From Mycobacterium florentinum (GTDB lineage Bacteria > Actinomycetota > Actinomycetes > Mycobacteriales > Mycobacteriaceae), in the NCBI RefSeq assembly GCF_010730355.1, contig NZ_AP022576.1:2666001-2730000 (forward strand): a stretch of 64,000 nucleotides of DNA, read 5' to 3'. Position numbers and translations under genes: made by a program. Below the pieces are notes generated by a model. The model saw only the letters and a program-made list of their open reading frames with translations, was not told the origin of the DNA and did no database searches. Below, piece after piece: positions 1 through 9,186 of this stretch (the first letter of the stretch is position 1; every line of letters begins with the position of its first letter).

Positions 1-756
1 TTCTTCACCCGGGTGGTCGACGGCGAGCTGACCGCCGCCGAAACACCCGAGGGCGGCCTGGGCGACCTGCAGGTCGAGACCGACTCGATCGCGGTGCGCA
101 CTCGCTTCTTCGACGATTTCTTCCTCAACGCCGCGCGCGACGGGATCCGCCAGGCGGTGATTCTGGCCGCCGGCCTCGACGCGCGCGCCTACCGGCTGTC
201 CTGGCCGAAGGGCAGCGTGGTCTACGAGGTCGATCAGCCCCAAGTCATCGAGTTCAAGACCACCGCGATGTCGAGCCTGGGCGCGGCACCGTCCGCCGAG
301 CGGCGCACCGTCAGCATCGATCTTCGCGACGACTGGCCGGCGGCCCTGCGCAGCAGCGGGTTTGACGTGACCCAGCCGACGTCGTGGAGCGCCGAGGGGT
401 TGCTGATGTATCTGCCGCCGGAGGCGCAGGACCGGCTGTTCGACAACATCACCTCGCTGTCCGCGCCTTCAAGCGTGCTGGCGACCGAGTTTCATCCGCC
501 GTCCGAGACGACGATGTCGGAGCGGGCTCAGGAATTCAACCAGCGGTGGCTCAATCTGGGCTGCGACATCGACCTGTCGGGATTGTTCTTCGACGGCGAG
601 CGCAGTGACGTCGTCGAGTATCTGAGCGGCCATGGCTGGCAGGTGAGCTCGCGGCCGCGTCGCGAACTGTTCGCCGACTACGGCCGCGACTTCCACGACA
701 GCGAGGCGCTGTCCCAACTTCGCAACATCGTCTCTGTTACCGCAACTCTTCGTTAG
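1..756 (+). CDS. SAM-dependent methyltransferase, TIGR00027 family (5' partial)
   Basis: The reading frame is already open at base 1 (FFTRVVDGEL), so the N-terminus, including the [12 protein letters not shown] motif seen in the sister genes, lies outside the window. What remains contains the family blocks: RTRFFDDFF, the SAM-binding stretch [27 protein letters not shown], a DLRDDW motif and [18 protein letters not shown]. These proteins resemble leucine carboxyl methyltransferases and are expanded in mycobacteria; substrates are mostly unknown. It is first of three tandem copies on the plus strand, 9 bp ahead of the next gene, so probably co-transcribed with it. Confidence 0.95.
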   Translation, partial: FFTRVVDGELTAAETPEGGLGDLQVETDSIAVRTRFFDDFFLNAARDGIRQAVILAAGLDARAYRLSWPKGSVVYEVDQPQVIEFKTTAMSSLGAAPSAERRTVSIDLRDDWPAALRSSGFDVTQPTSWSAEGLLMYLPPEAQDRLFDNITSLSAPSSVLATEFHPPSETTMSERAQEFNQRWLNLGCDIDLSGLFFDGERSDVVEYLSGHGWQVSSRPRRELFADYGRDFHDSEALSQLRNIVSVTATLR

Positions 757-765
757 GAGCGCCGC

Positions 766-1689
766 ATGACGAACACCGACAGCAAGCGATTTGACGGCGA
801 CAGTTGGGATTTGGCGTCCAGCGTGGGAGCCACCGCCACCGCGGTGGCGGCCCGCCGGGCGATGGCGTCCAAGGGACCGAACCCGCTGATCGACGATCCC
901 TTCGCCGAGCCGCTGGTCAACGCCGTCGGCGTCGACGCCTTCATCCGGATGATGAACGGCCAGGTCGAGGTGTCCGAGGACGATCCCGCCTTCACCCCGC
1001 AGCGGCTCAGCGAAGGCATGGCGGTACGCACCCGCTACTTCGACGCCTTCTTTCTGGAGGCCGCCGAGGCCGGCGTGCGCCAGGGCGTCATTCTCGCGTC
1101 CGGGCTGGACACCCGTGCCTACCGGTTGCCATGGCCGGACGGCACCGTGCTCTACGAGATCGACCAGCCGCAGGTGATCGAGTTCAAGACCCGCACCCTG
1201 GCCGATCTCGGCGCGACCCCGACCGTCGATCGCCGGACGGTCGCGATCGACCTGCGTGACGACTGGGTAGGCGCGTTGCGCGGCAACGGATTCGACTCGA
1301 CCCAGCCGACGGCCTGGATCGCCGAAGGACTGCTCGGGTACCTACCGCCGGACGCCCAGGATCGCCTGTTCGACAACATCACCGCGCTGTCGGCTCCCGG
1401 CAGCCGCATCGGCACCGGCTACGTCCCGGACATGCGCGACCGCGTCGAAAAGCGGGGCCGCGAGATGAGCGAACGCTGGCGCCGGATGGGGCTGGATCTC
1501 AACTGGTCCGAACTGGTCTACACCGGTGAGCGCAACGACGTGGCGTCTTACCTTGGCGAACGAGGCTGGCAGACGACGGTGCGCAGCACCCCGGAGATGT
1601 ACGCGCACAACGGATTTGAGTTCCCCACCGAACCGTCCATGGTCGCCTTCGGCGACATCAAATACCTATCGGCGACCTTAGGAGGCTGA
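766..1689 (+). CDS. SAM-dependent methyltransferase, TIGR00027 family
   Basis: Complete 307-residue member of the mycobacterial TIGR00027 methyltransferase family. The N-terminal [12 protein letters not shown] signature is at about residues 14-25, the SAM-binding [17 protein letters not shown] near residue 110, then [20 protein letters not shown] and [19 protein letters not shown]. The ATG at 766 follows AGGAG (755-759) at good spacing. It sits 9 bp after the first copy and 2 bp before the third, which suggests one operon. The methyl acceptor cannot be predicted; some family members have been linked to modification of envelope lipids, but that is not shown here. Confidence 0.95.
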   Translation: MTNTDSKRFDGDSWDLASSVGATATAVAARRAMASKGPNPLIDDPFAEPLVNAVGVDAFIRMMNGQVEVSEDDPAFTPQRLSEGMAVRTRYFDAFFLEAAEAGVRQGVILASGLDTRAYRLPWPDGTVLYEIDQPQVIEFKTRTLADLGATPTVDRRTVAIDLRDDWVGALRGNGFDSTQPTAWIAEGLLGYLPPDAQDRLFDNITALSAPGSRIGTGYVPDMRDRVEKRGREMSERWRRMGLDLNWSELVYTGERNDVASYLGERGWQTTVRSTPEMYAHNGFEFPTEPSMVAFGDIKYLSATLGG

Positions 1690-1691
1690 GC

Positions 1692-2621
1692 ATGACGCGT
1701 ACCGACCAAGACACCTGGGACCTGGCCTCGAGCGTGGGGGCAACCGCGACCTGGGTCGCCGCCTGCCGCGCTCTTGCCGGCAAGCAAGCGGGCGCCCTGA
1801 TCGACGATCCATTCGCCGATCCGTTGGTTCGCGCGGTGGGTGCGGACTTCTTCATCAAAGTGCTTGACGGCGAAATCACCGATGAGACCGGCGGCCTCGA
1901 CCCCGACGCGGACCCCGACGAGGAGTTCAACCTGCAGCGGATGGTCAACATGATGGCCGTGCGCACCCGGTATTTCGACGACTTCTTCACCGACGCGACC
2001 GCCGCCGGCATCCGGCAGGTCGTGATCCTTGCGGCGGGCCTGGACTCGCGTGCCTACCGGTTGGATTGGCCCACGGGCACCGTCGTGTACGAGGTCGACC
2101 AGCCGGCGGTCATCGACTTCAAGACCACCGCGTTGTCGAACTTGGGCGCCGAGCCCACCGCACAGCGCCGGACGGTTGCCGTCGACCTGCGCGATGATTG
2201 GCTAAACGCGTTGCGCCAAGCCGGTTTTGACGAGACAAAGCCCGCGGCGTGGAGCGCCGAGGGCCTGCTGATGTACCTGCCCCCGGAGGCGCAGGACCGG
2301 TTGTTCGACGCCATCACCACGCTCAGCGCACCGGGCAGCCGGCTGGCGACCGAATACCACCGCGACGGCATGCCCCTGCTCGAGAAGCGCGCCAAGGCGA
2401 TGGCCAGGCGCTGGGGGCAATTCGGCTTCGACACCGACGTGTCGGCGCTCGTCTATCACGGTGAACGCACCCCGGCCGCGGATTACCTGAGCGCGGCCGG
2501 CTGGCACATTACGGCGCGCACCCGCGCCGATCAGTTCGCCAAGGCCGGGCTGCCCGTGCCACCGGGCGAAGGCCTCAAGGCACTGGAGAACCACATTTCG
2601 GTGGTCGCCGTCCTGCAGTAG
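1692..2621 (+). CDS. SAM-dependent methyltransferase, TIGR00027 family
   Basis: Third tandem paralogue, 309 residues, with the full motif set: [16 protein letters not shown] at the N-terminus, [37 protein letters not shown] and [18 protein letters not shown]. It carries a short acidic insert (about residues 60-75, rich in Asp/Glu) absent from the neighbours, so the copies have diverged outside the SAM pocket. An AGGAGG just upstream of the ATG overlaps the end of the previous gene, indicating coupled translation. The gene ends 4 bp before the convergent GNAT gene. Confidence 0.95.
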   Translation: MTRTDQDTWDLASSVGATATWVAACRALAGKQAGALIDDPFADPLVRAVGADFFIKVLDGEITDETGGLDPDADPDEEFNLQRMVNMMAVRTRYFDDFFTDATAAGIRQVVILAAGLDSRAYRLDWPTGTVVYEVDQPAVIDFKTTALSNLGAEPTAQRRTVAVDLRDDWLNALRQAGFDETKPAAWSAEGLLMYLPPEAQDRLFDAITTLSAPGSRLATEYHRDGMPLLEKRAKAMARRWGQFGFDTDVSALVYHGERTPAADYLSAAGWHITARTRADQFAKAGLPVPPGEGLKALENHISVVAVLQ

Positions 2622-2625
2622 CCGG

Positions 2626-3291
2626 TCAGGCCGGTTTGGCCGCCGGAGCGCGAACCACCAACGGCACGGCGGGGAAACACCACGCCAGCTCCGAGCGCGA
2701 CTTACGCAGCACGGCAGTGCCGTAGCCCCGCTTGCGGTGGTCGGGGTGAATCCAGATCCGCACGTTGACTTCGCCGTGGGCGAGCTCGCCGAAGACCATC
2801 CCGACCTTCTCGCCGGAATCGACGGCGACGAACCAGGCCGCTTCTTCGTCGTCGACGCGACGCAGTGCCGCACGGATCTCGTCGTCGAGATTGCCCGCCG
2901 GTCCGCCGGATCCATCGCCGGCAGCACCGATCTCCTCGGTGCGGGTGGCGAACAGGTCGCGGTCCTCGGCGGCCGAGAACGGCCGAAGCTCCAGGCTCTC
3001 CCCCGAGCTCGCCGGCCGCTCCCCGAGCGTGAAGCTCAGCTGCTTGTTCAGGTCCTCGAGTTCGGCGAGGATCTTGCGGCGCGAATCGATGGTGAGCTGT
3101 TCGAAGCACATGCCCATCACCGCTTCGGCGGCGAGGTGGGAGGTGTCGAGCAATTTGACGATCCCCTCGACCGCGGCCGCTTTGTTTTCCGACTCCACCA
3201 CGACGTCGGCAATTTCATGCCGGCGTTCAAGAGCTTTCAACAGGGCGTCTGCGATCTCTCTCCGGGCGGCTTTGCGGTCCTGGTCGGTCAT
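2626..3291 (-). CDS. GNAT-type N-acetyltransferase with GyrA-like N-terminal segment
   Basis: 221 residues in two parts. Residues 1 to about 85 look like the coiled-coil end of the DNA gyrase A breakage-reunion domain: ADALLKALERRHEIADVV, then AAAVEGIVKLLDTSHLAAEAVMGM and a RRKILAELEDLNKQL helix, parallel to gyrase A patterns such as LLDIDxIQAxAIL. The second half is a GCN5-related acetyltransferase fold, with the acetyl-CoA loop HPDHRKRGYGTAVL at about residues 185-198. It matches the position of M. tuberculosis Rv0730 (recalled) beside the sugar kinase. The substrate is unknown. The ATG at 3291 is the only good start. The gyrase resemblance was judged by eye. Confidence 0.85.
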   Translation of the reverse strand: MTDQDRKAARREIADALLKALERRHEIADVVVESENKAAAVEGIVKLLDTSHLAAEAVMGMCFEQLTIDSRRKILAELEDLNKQLSFTLGERPASSGESLELRPFSAAEDRDLFATRTEEIGAAGDGSGGPAGNLDDEIRAALRRVDDEEAAWFVAVDSGEKVGMVFGELAHGEVNVRIWIHPDHRKRGYGTAVLRKSRSELAWCFPAVPLVVRAPAAKPA

Positions 3292-3325
3292 TGCACCAGC
3301 CTAGAACGCCAACCCGGGAACCGCG

Positions 3326-4696
3326 CTAGATCCTCGAGTCTGAGGCCCGCGACGGCCAGTCTCCCAGCTCCAGGAATCGCCGGTAGCGGTCCTGCACCGG
3401 GGTCGCCCAGGCGCGATCGGGATCGACGATGCGCTCGGTGCGGGCCCAGCGCGCGGCATCGGCGATCGACGTCTCCAGCCCGGCCGCCATGCGGCCCAAA
3501 AAAGCCGCGCCCAGCGCCGCGCCCTCGGCCACCCCGGAAACCTCCACGGGCCGGCCGGTGGCGTCGGCGATTGCCTGCATCCAGGGCTGAAGCCGGGTCC
3601 CACCACCGGTTGCCACGATGCGCGACACCGGAGCCCCGCTCAGCTCGATCAGCTGACGCACGACGAAGCCCGATGCCTCGTAGGCGGCCCTGCGCAGCGC
3701 GGCGGGGCCGTGGGTGAGATCGACGCCGTCGAGCACGGCCCGGCGGTCCGGGTCGTGGAACGGTGTGCGTTCCCCGCGAATGTAGGGCGACCACACCGGG
3801 ACCCGGCGCGGATCGACGGACGCCGGGTCACCGGGTCCGATGACGCGGTCCACCCAGCCCAGAAACAGCCCGCCGGCGTTGCTGGCGCCACCGATCTGGC
3901 TTTTGGGCGCCTTGGTGTGCGGAATGGTCCATAGCCCCGGCACCTGACGAGCCTCGGGGACGGTCACCCACACGATCAGCGTGGTGCCACACATCACCAG
4001 CACCTCGCCGTCGCGATCGGCGCCGGCCACCATCTGCTCACACAGCGCGTCAACGGCGCCTGTCGCCAGCACGGTTCGGGTCCCGGGTAGCTGCCCGGCC
4101 GCGGCGCCGATCGTCTCCACCCGGGGCAGCTGCGCGGCAGTGGCGCCGCGTTCGGCGCACGCCTCCCGGTTCCACCCGGTGCCGTCGAACAGGGGGTACG
4201 AGGTGGCCGCGGTGGCGAAGTCGATCACTGCCTCGCCCGCCAGGGCGTGGTTGGCCACTGCCGGCGCCGGCCAGTACCCGGCCGCCTCGGGGGCTTCGAC
4301 GGCCATCCAGCGCAGGAACTCGGCGGCTTCGCCCAGCGCGGGAAGCGGCTGATCGCCGTCGACCCGTCCGCGCTCGTCACCGTAGAGCAACCCCGGCATG
4401 AAGGGCCGGCCCGCGGCGTCGACGGCCGTCAGCGAGGGAACCATCGCCGAAACGGCCACCGCGCGGGGCTCGGGCCCGGAAAGCAGCGGGCGCAGCTGAT
4501 CCAGGGCCGCCAAAGGGCCGCGCCGCCAAGCCTCGTCGGCATCGTGCTCGAGCCGGTTGGGCGTCGGCACCCGAACCTGATGCGGAATGCGCGCCCGCGC
4601 CGTCACGCGGCCATCGGCGTCGGCGGCGACCGCTTTGACCGCCGTGGTCCCGATGTCGATGCCAATCGTGACGCCGTTACGTGACACGGGCGTCAC
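3326..4696 (-). CDS. xylB: FGGY-family carbohydrate kinase (XylB-like)
   Basis: 456-residue sugar kinase of the FGGY family, which phosphorylates a sugar or sugar alcohol with ATP. The N-terminal phosphate loop is GIDIGTTAVKAVAADADG (about residues 11-28). The C-terminal ATP-binding signature is VATGGGTRLQPWMQAIADATG, followed by EGAALGAAFLGRMAAG. The order matches M. tuberculosis Rv0729 (xylB) beside serA2 and fucA. It is divergent from the dehydrogenase gene with about 21 bp between starts, so the two may share control. A GTG at 4696 opens the frame; a second GTG three codons later is possible. The true substrate may be a deoxy or acid sugar rather than xylulose. Confidence 0.92.
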   Translation of the reverse strand: MTPVSRNGVTIGIDIGTTAVKAVAADADGRVTARARIPHQVRVPTPNRLEHDADEAWRRGPLAALDQLRPLLSGPEPRAVAVSAMVPSLTAVDAAGRPFMPGLLYGDERGRVDGDQPLPALGEAAEFLRWMAVEAPEAAGYWPAPAVANHALAGEAVIDFATAATSYPLFDGTGWNREACAERGATAAQLPRVETIGAAAGQLPGTRTVLATGAVDALCEQMVAGADRDGEVLVMCGTTLIVWVTVPEARQVPGLWTIPHTKAPKSQIGGASNAGGLFLGWVDRVIGPGDPASVDPRRVPVWSPYIRGERTPFHDPDRRAVLDGVDLTHGPAALRRAAYEASGFVVRQLIELSGAPVSRIVATGGGTRLQPWMQAIADATGRPVEVSGVAEGAALGAAFLGRMAAGLETSIADAARWARTERIVDPDRAWATPVQDRYRRFLELGDWPSRASDSRI

Positions 4697-4717
4697 CGTA
4701 CGCCAGCATTGGCATTC

Positions 4718-5698
4718 GTGACATCAAGACCGCGTGCCCTGGTGACGGCCCCGCTGCGTGGTCGGGGGTTCGACAAACTCCGGCAGCTCGCCGATGTGGT
4801 GTACGACCCCTGGATCGAGGCGACCCCGCTGCGGATCTACAGCCCCGAGCAGTTGGCCGAACGGATCGGCGCCGAAGCCGCCGACGTCGTTGTGGTGGAG
4901 AGCGACTCGGTGCGCGGGCCGGTGTTCGACGCGAGTCTGCGTGCGATCGCCTCCACCCGCGGCGACCCCAACAACGTCGACATCGCCGGGGCCACCGCTG
5001 CGGGCATCCCGGTGCTGAACACGCCGGGCCGCAACGCCGACGCGGTCGCCGAGATGGCGGTGGCCCTGCTGCTGGCCGCCACCCGCCACCTGCTGACCGC
5101 CGACGCGGATGTGCGCAGCGGCAACATGTTTCGCGACGGCGGCATTCCTTATCAGCGGTTCAGGGGTGCCGAGATCGCGGGGCGCACCGCGGGGCTGGTG
5201 GGGCTGGGCGCCGTCGGCCGGGCGTTGCGATGGCGGCTGACGGGGCTGGGCATGCGGGTCATCGCCCACGACCCGTATCACGACGAAGCCCGGCACAGCC
5301 TCGACGAACTGCTGAGCGAGGCCGACGTCATCTCGCTGCACGCACCGGTCACCGACGACACCACGGGAATGATCGGCGCCACTGAATTCGCCGCCATGCG
5401 CGACGGCGTGGTTTTCCTCAACACCGCCCGCGCGCAACTGCACGACACCGACGCGCTCGTCGAGGCGCTGCGCGGCGGCAAGGTGGCCGCGGCGGGACTG
5501 GACCATTTCGTCGGCGAGTTTCTGGCCACCGATCATCCGTTGGTGGGCATGCCCAATGTCGTGCTGACCCCGCACATCGGCGGGGCGACCTGGGACACTG
5601 AGGCACGGCAGGCGCAGATGGTCGCCGACGATCTGGAAGCGTTGCTATCCGGCAACACGCCCGCCCATATCGTCAACCCGGAGGTGCTGGGGTCATGA
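4718..5698 (+). CDS. serA2: D-isomer-specific 2-hydroxyacid dehydrogenase (SerA2-like)
   Basis: 326-residue NAD-dependent 2-hydroxyacid dehydrogenase. The Rossmann motif GLVGLGAVGRAL is near residue 155. Catalytic residues are visible: Arg in NTARAQ, Glu in HFVGEF and His in TPHIGGATWD. There is no C-terminal ACT domain, so it is not a regulated biosynthetic phosphoglycerate dehydrogenase and more likely oxidises or reduces a catabolic hydroxyacid. GTG 4718 gives MTSRPRALVTAP; an in-frame TTG at 4709 is the alternative. The stop overlaps the aldolase start (ATGA), starting a chain of four coupled genes. Confidence 0.92.
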   Translation: MTSRPRALVTAPLRGRGFDKLRQLADVVYDPWIEATPLRIYSPEQLAERIGAEAADVVVVESDSVRGPVFDASLRAIASTRGDPNNVDIAGATAAGIPVLNTPGRNADAVAEMAVALLLAATRHLLTADADVRSGNMFRDGGIPYQRFRGAEIAGRTAGLVGLGAVGRALRWRLTGLGMRVIAHDPYHDEARHSLDELLSEADVISLHAPVTDDTTGMIGATEFAAMRDGVVFLNTARAQLHDTDALVEALRGGKVAAAGLDHFVGEFLATDHPLVGMPNVVLTPHIGGATWDTEARQAQMVADDLEALLSGNTPAHIVNPEVLGS

Positions 5699-6351
5699 AG
5701 TTCGTGGACAACCCGGAAGCCGCGGTGCTGGACGCGGCCAAAGACATGCTGCGCCGCGGGCTCGTCGAGGGAACCGCCGGCAACATCTCCGCGCGACGGT
5801 CCGACGGCAACATCGTGATCACCCCCTCGTCGGTCGACTATCGCGACATGGCGCTCGACGATCTGGTGCTGATCGACGCGCAAGGCGCTGTGCAGCACGC
5901 CAAGGACGGCCGGTCGCCGTCGTCGGAAATGCAGCTGCACCTGGCGGCCTATCAGGCGTTCGACGACATCGGCAGCGTCATTCACAGTCACCCCGTCTGG
6001 GCGACCATGTTCGCCATCGCGCATCAGCCGATTCCGGCCTGCATCGACGAATTCGCGGTCTACGTCGGCGGCGACGTTCGCTGCGCCGACTACGCCGCAT
6101 CGGGCACACCCGATGTGGGGGGTAACGCCGTCAAGGCACTGGAAGGCCGCGGCGCGGCCCTGATCGCCAACCACGGCCTGGTCGCGGTGGGCCCCCGCCC
6201 GGACAAGGTCCTGCATATCACCGCACTCGTCGAGCGCACCGCTCAAATTGTCTGGGGTGCAAGGGCTCTCGGTGGGCCGGTGCCGATTCCCGAAGACGTG
6301 AACCGCAACTTCGCCGGCGTCTACGGCTACCTGCGCGCCAATCCTCTATGA
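5695..6351 (+). CDS. fucA: class II aldolase (L-fuculose-phosphate aldolase-like)
   Basis: 218-residue class II (zinc-dependent) aldolase of the FucA/AraD family, which cleaves sugar-1-phosphates into dihydroxyacetone phosphate and an aldehyde. The fold signatures are GLVEGTAGNISARRSDG, the acidic/metal segment SSEMQLHLAAY, the HxH zinc ligands in VIHSHPVWATMFA (about residues 94-106) and the third His in LIANHGLVAVG. It overlaps the dehydrogenase upstream and the MBL gene downstream by 4 bp each, so the genes are translationally coupled. With the nearby kinase it can form a phosphorylate-then-cleave sugar pathway. Confidence 0.93.
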   Translation: MKFVDNPEAAVLDAAKDMLRRGLVEGTAGNISARRSDGNIVITPSSVDYRDMALDDLVLIDAQGAVQHAKDGRSPSSEMQLHLAAYQAFDDIGSVIHSHPVWATMFAIAHQPIPACIDEFAVYVGGDVRCADYAASGTPDVGGNAVKALEGRGAALIANHGLVAVGPRPDKVLHITALVERTAQIVWGARALGGPVPIPEDVNRNFAGVYGYLRANPL

Positions 6352-7265
6352 GCCGCGCACAGCTGGGCCGCGCCTGCGTGACCCGCATCGTTGAGTTTCA
6401 GTTCGAGTTGGGGACAACGTCTTTCGCTCAAACCCCGCCGTCCGAATGGCACCACAACGCCGACCTGCTGGTGCCGGACTTCTTCGATCCCGACACCGAG
6501 AAATGGCGCATCGCGGTGCAAAGCTGGGTCGTCGAGGTGGACGGACTGACCGTCGTGGTGGACACCGGCGTCGGCAACGACCGTCAGCGCCCGCACATGC
6601 CGCCGCTGGATCAGCTGAACACCGCGTTCCTCGCGGGGTGGGAGTCGGCCGGCATCGACCGCAGCGCCGTGGACGTGGTGATCAACACCCACATCCATTC
6701 CGACCACGTCGGATGGAACACGATGCTCGACGACGACACCTGGGTACCGACGTTCCCCAACGCCCGATATCTCGCGCCCGCAGCCGATTACCGCTACTTC
6801 GCACCCGACGGACCGGTCGCGCGGCGATCGCCGCGCACCGAGCAAGAGGCCACCGCGCAGCGCGGCGATCAGCTGGTCTTCGCCGACAGCGTGCTGCCGA
6901 TCGACGAGGCGGGCCAGCTCGTCCAATGGTCCGACGACTATCTGATCAGCCCGTCACTGCGACTGCGGGCCGCGGCAGGACACACGCCCGGCTCCTCGGT
7001 GCTGTGGCTGGATGCTGGGGTGCCCGCGGTGTTCGTCGGCGACATCACGCACAGCCCGCTGCAAGTGCGCCGACCCGCCGACCCCTGCGCCTTCGACGTC
7101 GACGCCCCCGCTGCCGCCGCCACCCGGCACCGCATCTTCACCGAGGCCGCGCAGACGCGCGCCACCGTGATCCCCGCGCACTACCCCGGCCACGGCGGCG
7201 CATCGATCCGCACCGTGGCCGACCAATTCGAAGTCGACGAGTGGCTGGACATCGAAAAGCTATGA
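6348..7265 (+). CDS. MBL-fold metallo-hydrolase
   Basis: 305-residue metallo-beta-lactamase-fold hydrolase. The metal site HxHxDH is in NTHIHSDHVGWN (about residues 105-116), followed by the downstream metal histidine in AAAGHTPGSSVLWLDAG and a C-terminal AHYPGHGG. It resembles the lactonase/quorum-quenching and RNase Z-like groups, which hydrolyse lactones or esters. In this coupled gene set a sugar-lactone or intermediate hydrolase role is plausible but inferred. The ATG at 6348 overlaps the aldolase stop; an internal GTG at 6378 (MTRIVEFQFEL) is a credible later start. Confidence 0.9.
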   Translation: MSRAQLGRACVTRIVEFQFELGTTSFAQTPPSEWHHNADLLVPDFFDPDTEKWRIAVQSWVVEVDGLTVVVDTGVGNDRQRPHMPPLDQLNTAFLAGWESAGIDRSAVDVVINTHIHSDHVGWNTMLDDDTWVPTFPNARYLAPAADYRYFAPDGPVARRSPRTEQEATAQRGDQLVFADSVLPIDEAGQLVQWSDDYLISPSLRLRAAAGHTPGSSVLWLDAGVPAVFVGDITHSPLQVRRPADPCAFDVDAPAAAATRHRIFTEAAQTRATVIPAHYPGHGGASIRTVADQFEVDEWLDIEKL

Positions 7266-8293
7266 CCTATCGGGTGATTCAATGGTCTACCGGCAACATC
7301 GGCAAGCGGGCACTGGGTGTCCTGATCGACCGCAACGATTTCGAGGTGGTCGGCGTCCATGCCTACGGATCTGACAAAGTCGGCCGTGACGCGGGAGTTC
7401 TCGGCGAGCGTCCCCCGATCGGTGTGGCCGCGACCGACGATGTCGACGCGCTGATCGAGCTGGCACCGGATTGCGTCAACTACATGCCGCGCGCCATCGA
7501 CTTCGAACTGGTGGCCAGGCTGCTGCGCAGCGGCATCAACGTGGTGACCACGGGAGACTTCCTGACCGGTTCCTATCACCCGACGGAGCGTGCGGCGCTC
7601 GAGGCGGCGGCGCACGATGGCGGCGCGACCTTCCTGGGCACGGGTTTCGAGCCGGGTTTCATCAATGTCGTCGCCGGTTTCCTCACCGGCGCGTGCCGAA
7701 AAGTGGACAGCGTCAAGCTCGTTGAAACGTTGGACTGCACCACCTATCCCGTTCAAGACGTCTGGAAGGTACTCGGATTCGGCAAGCCCCCGCGGGGCCG
7801 GGTGAAATCGATTGATCCACAGACCCAACGGTATGGCCTCGGCTACTTCGAGACGCTCGACATGATCGCCGGCATGCTCGGCGTCGAGCTCGACTCGACG
7901 GAGGCATTCGTCGAGAACGCGGTTCTGACACGGGATTTGCAGCTGGGGTGGACGGACTACGCGGCCGGCACGACCGGCGGTCAACGCCGCAGCTACCGCG
8001 GTTACCGCAACGGCCGCCCGGTGATCGAGCTGGCGATCTGCTGGACGATGAGCAGCGACGCGCTCGATCCCCAATGGGAAGACCCTGAGGGTTTCAGCGT
8101 GGTGATCGACGGCGAACCGTACGTCGACGCGACGATCCGGTTCGGCCATCCGGGTCAGGATGCGATGACCGTATTGATGGACAGTACTGCCGTCGCGGCG
8201 GTCAATGCCGTACCCTTCCTCTGCGATGCGCCCCCGGGCGTCATTACCCCAATTGATCTGCCGATCATCGGATCTCGGGGCGCGATGGCCTAG
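7262..8293 (+). CDS. NAD(P)-dependent dehydrogenase of the dihydrodipicolinate-reductase/amine dehydrogenase type
   Basis: 343 residues. The N-terminal Rossmann motif is VIQWSTGNIGKRAL, typical of actinobacterial proteins labelled dihydrodipicolinate reductase or 2,4-diaminopentanoate dehydrogenase-like. A GINVVTTGDF segment and GTGFEPGFINVVAG follow. Such proteins act on amino- or hydroxy-acids and are not the housekeeping DapB. The ATG at 7262 overlaps the MBL stop (ATGA), which fixes the start even though the frame is open much further upstream. It ends against the AraC regulator with a 4-bp overlap. The physiological substrate is unknown. Confidence 0.9.
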   Translation: MTYRVIQWSTGNIGKRALGVLIDRNDFEVVGVHAYGSDKVGRDAGVLGERPPIGVAATDDVDALIELAPDCVNYMPRAIDFELVARLLRSGINVVTTGDFLTGSYHPTERAALEAAAHDGGATFLGTGFEPGFINVVAGFLTGACRKVDSVKLVETLDCTTYPVQDVWKVLGFGKPPRGRVKSIDPQTQRYGLGYFETLDMIAGMLGVELDSTEAFVENAVLTRDLQLGWTDYAAGTTGGQRRSYRGYRNGRPVIELAICWTMSSDALDPQWEDPEGFSVVIDGEPYVDATIRFGHPGQDAMTVLMDSTAVAAVNAVPFLCDAPPGVITPIDLPIIGSRGAMA

Positions 8294-9141
8294 GTGGCCC
8301 GCAGCCGCCAGCCTCGCGGCGGCAGGCCGTGGATCCGGCTGAACTGCCGGCTGAAATAGCCGGGGTCGAAAATCCCGACCCGCCGGGCGACCTCGGCGAC
8401 CGGCAGATCCGTTTCCTCCAGCAAGGTGCGCGCTTCGGTCATCCGGCGTTCGATGATCCACTCCTGCACGGTGCGTCCGGTGCGGCGCCGCACCACTGTG
8501 GTGAGATGCCCCGGCGTCATACCGAGTTCGCCCGCCACGTCGCGCAGCGACAACGCCTCGGCGTAACGGCGCTCGATCACCGCGAACACGTCGGCCAGTA
8601 GCGGCTCACCGCTGCGCTTCAGGTCGGCCACCACGTCGCGGGCCAGCCGCGCCAGCTCGATCAGCAATAGCGTCAGGTGCGCCAGGGCCGCCTGCCGATG
8701 GCCCTCCTGCCGGGCGGTCAGTTCGGTTTCGATCGAACGGACCGCGTTGTCCCACAAGGATCGTCGATCTTCGGGAATCTCGAGCCGCAACACCCCACCG
8801 GACTGCCCGTGCAGAAACGGGAAGAGCACCGGGTGGCCCCGCCACGCCGGCCACGGCGAGCGCGCGTCCTCACCCAACGCGGCGGGATCGAAGAACACCG
8901 CGACACCGGCCTCGAGATGTTCCAGCTGCCCCGGGTCGAGCACCTCGCCCGGGGCGGCCACGTACACCAGGCCCGCCACGGGGACGTACCACAGGGCCGG
9001 GAAATCGTGAATGTGACGACGCCGCTCGCCGAGGTCTCCGATGTGACGGTGCACCGACACCGGAGAGGCGCCCGGGCCGGTCCGATACTGGTAGATCGGC
9101 ACACCGCCGCGGTAGTCGATCAGCCGAGCTGCTTGCGTCAC
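8290..9141 (-). CDS. AraC-family transcriptional regulator
   Basis: 283 residues. The N-terminal half is a cupin-like effector domain (HRHIGDLGERRRHIHDFPALWYVPVAG and similar). The C-terminal ~100 residues carry the double helix-turn-helix: SLRDVAGELGMTPGHLTTVVRRRTG and PVAEVARRVGIFDPGYFSRQFSRIHG. The start is GTG 9141. It is convergent with the metabolic operon it overlaps and divergent, over only 45 bp, from a methyltransferase gene, so either could be its target. The short intergenic region contains CCAATTTTTGG (9158-9168), a small inverted repeat that may be part of the control region. Confidence 0.93.
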   Translation of the reverse strand: MTQAARLIDYRGGVPIYQYRTGPGASPVSVHRHIGDLGERRRHIHDFPALWYVPVAGLVYVAAPGEVLDPGQLEHLEAGVAVFFDPAALGEDARSPWPAWRGHPVLFPFLHGQSGGVLRLEIPEDRRSLWDNAVRSIETELTARQEGHRQAALAHLTLLLIELARLARDVVADLKRSGEPLLADVFAVIERRYAEALSLRDVAGELGMTPGHLTTVVRRRTGRTVQEWIIERRMTEARTLLEETDLPVAEVARRVGIFDPGYFSRQFSRIHGLPPRGWRLRAT

Positions 9142-9186
9142 AATTGCAGAAGATAGTCCAATTTTTGGCGATGATCACCCAATTCT

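Noticed and set aside
2737..3717. 326-codon plus-strand frame opposite the GNAT and kinase genes
   Set aside because: Low-complexity Arg/Pro/Ala end and no family motif; both minus-strand genes here have clear domains.
6446..7261. Extension of the DapB-like gene upstream into the MBL gene
   Set aside because: The upstream part is a shadow of the MBL hydrolase (HxHxDH motif); the dehydrogenase Rossmann start is at 7262.
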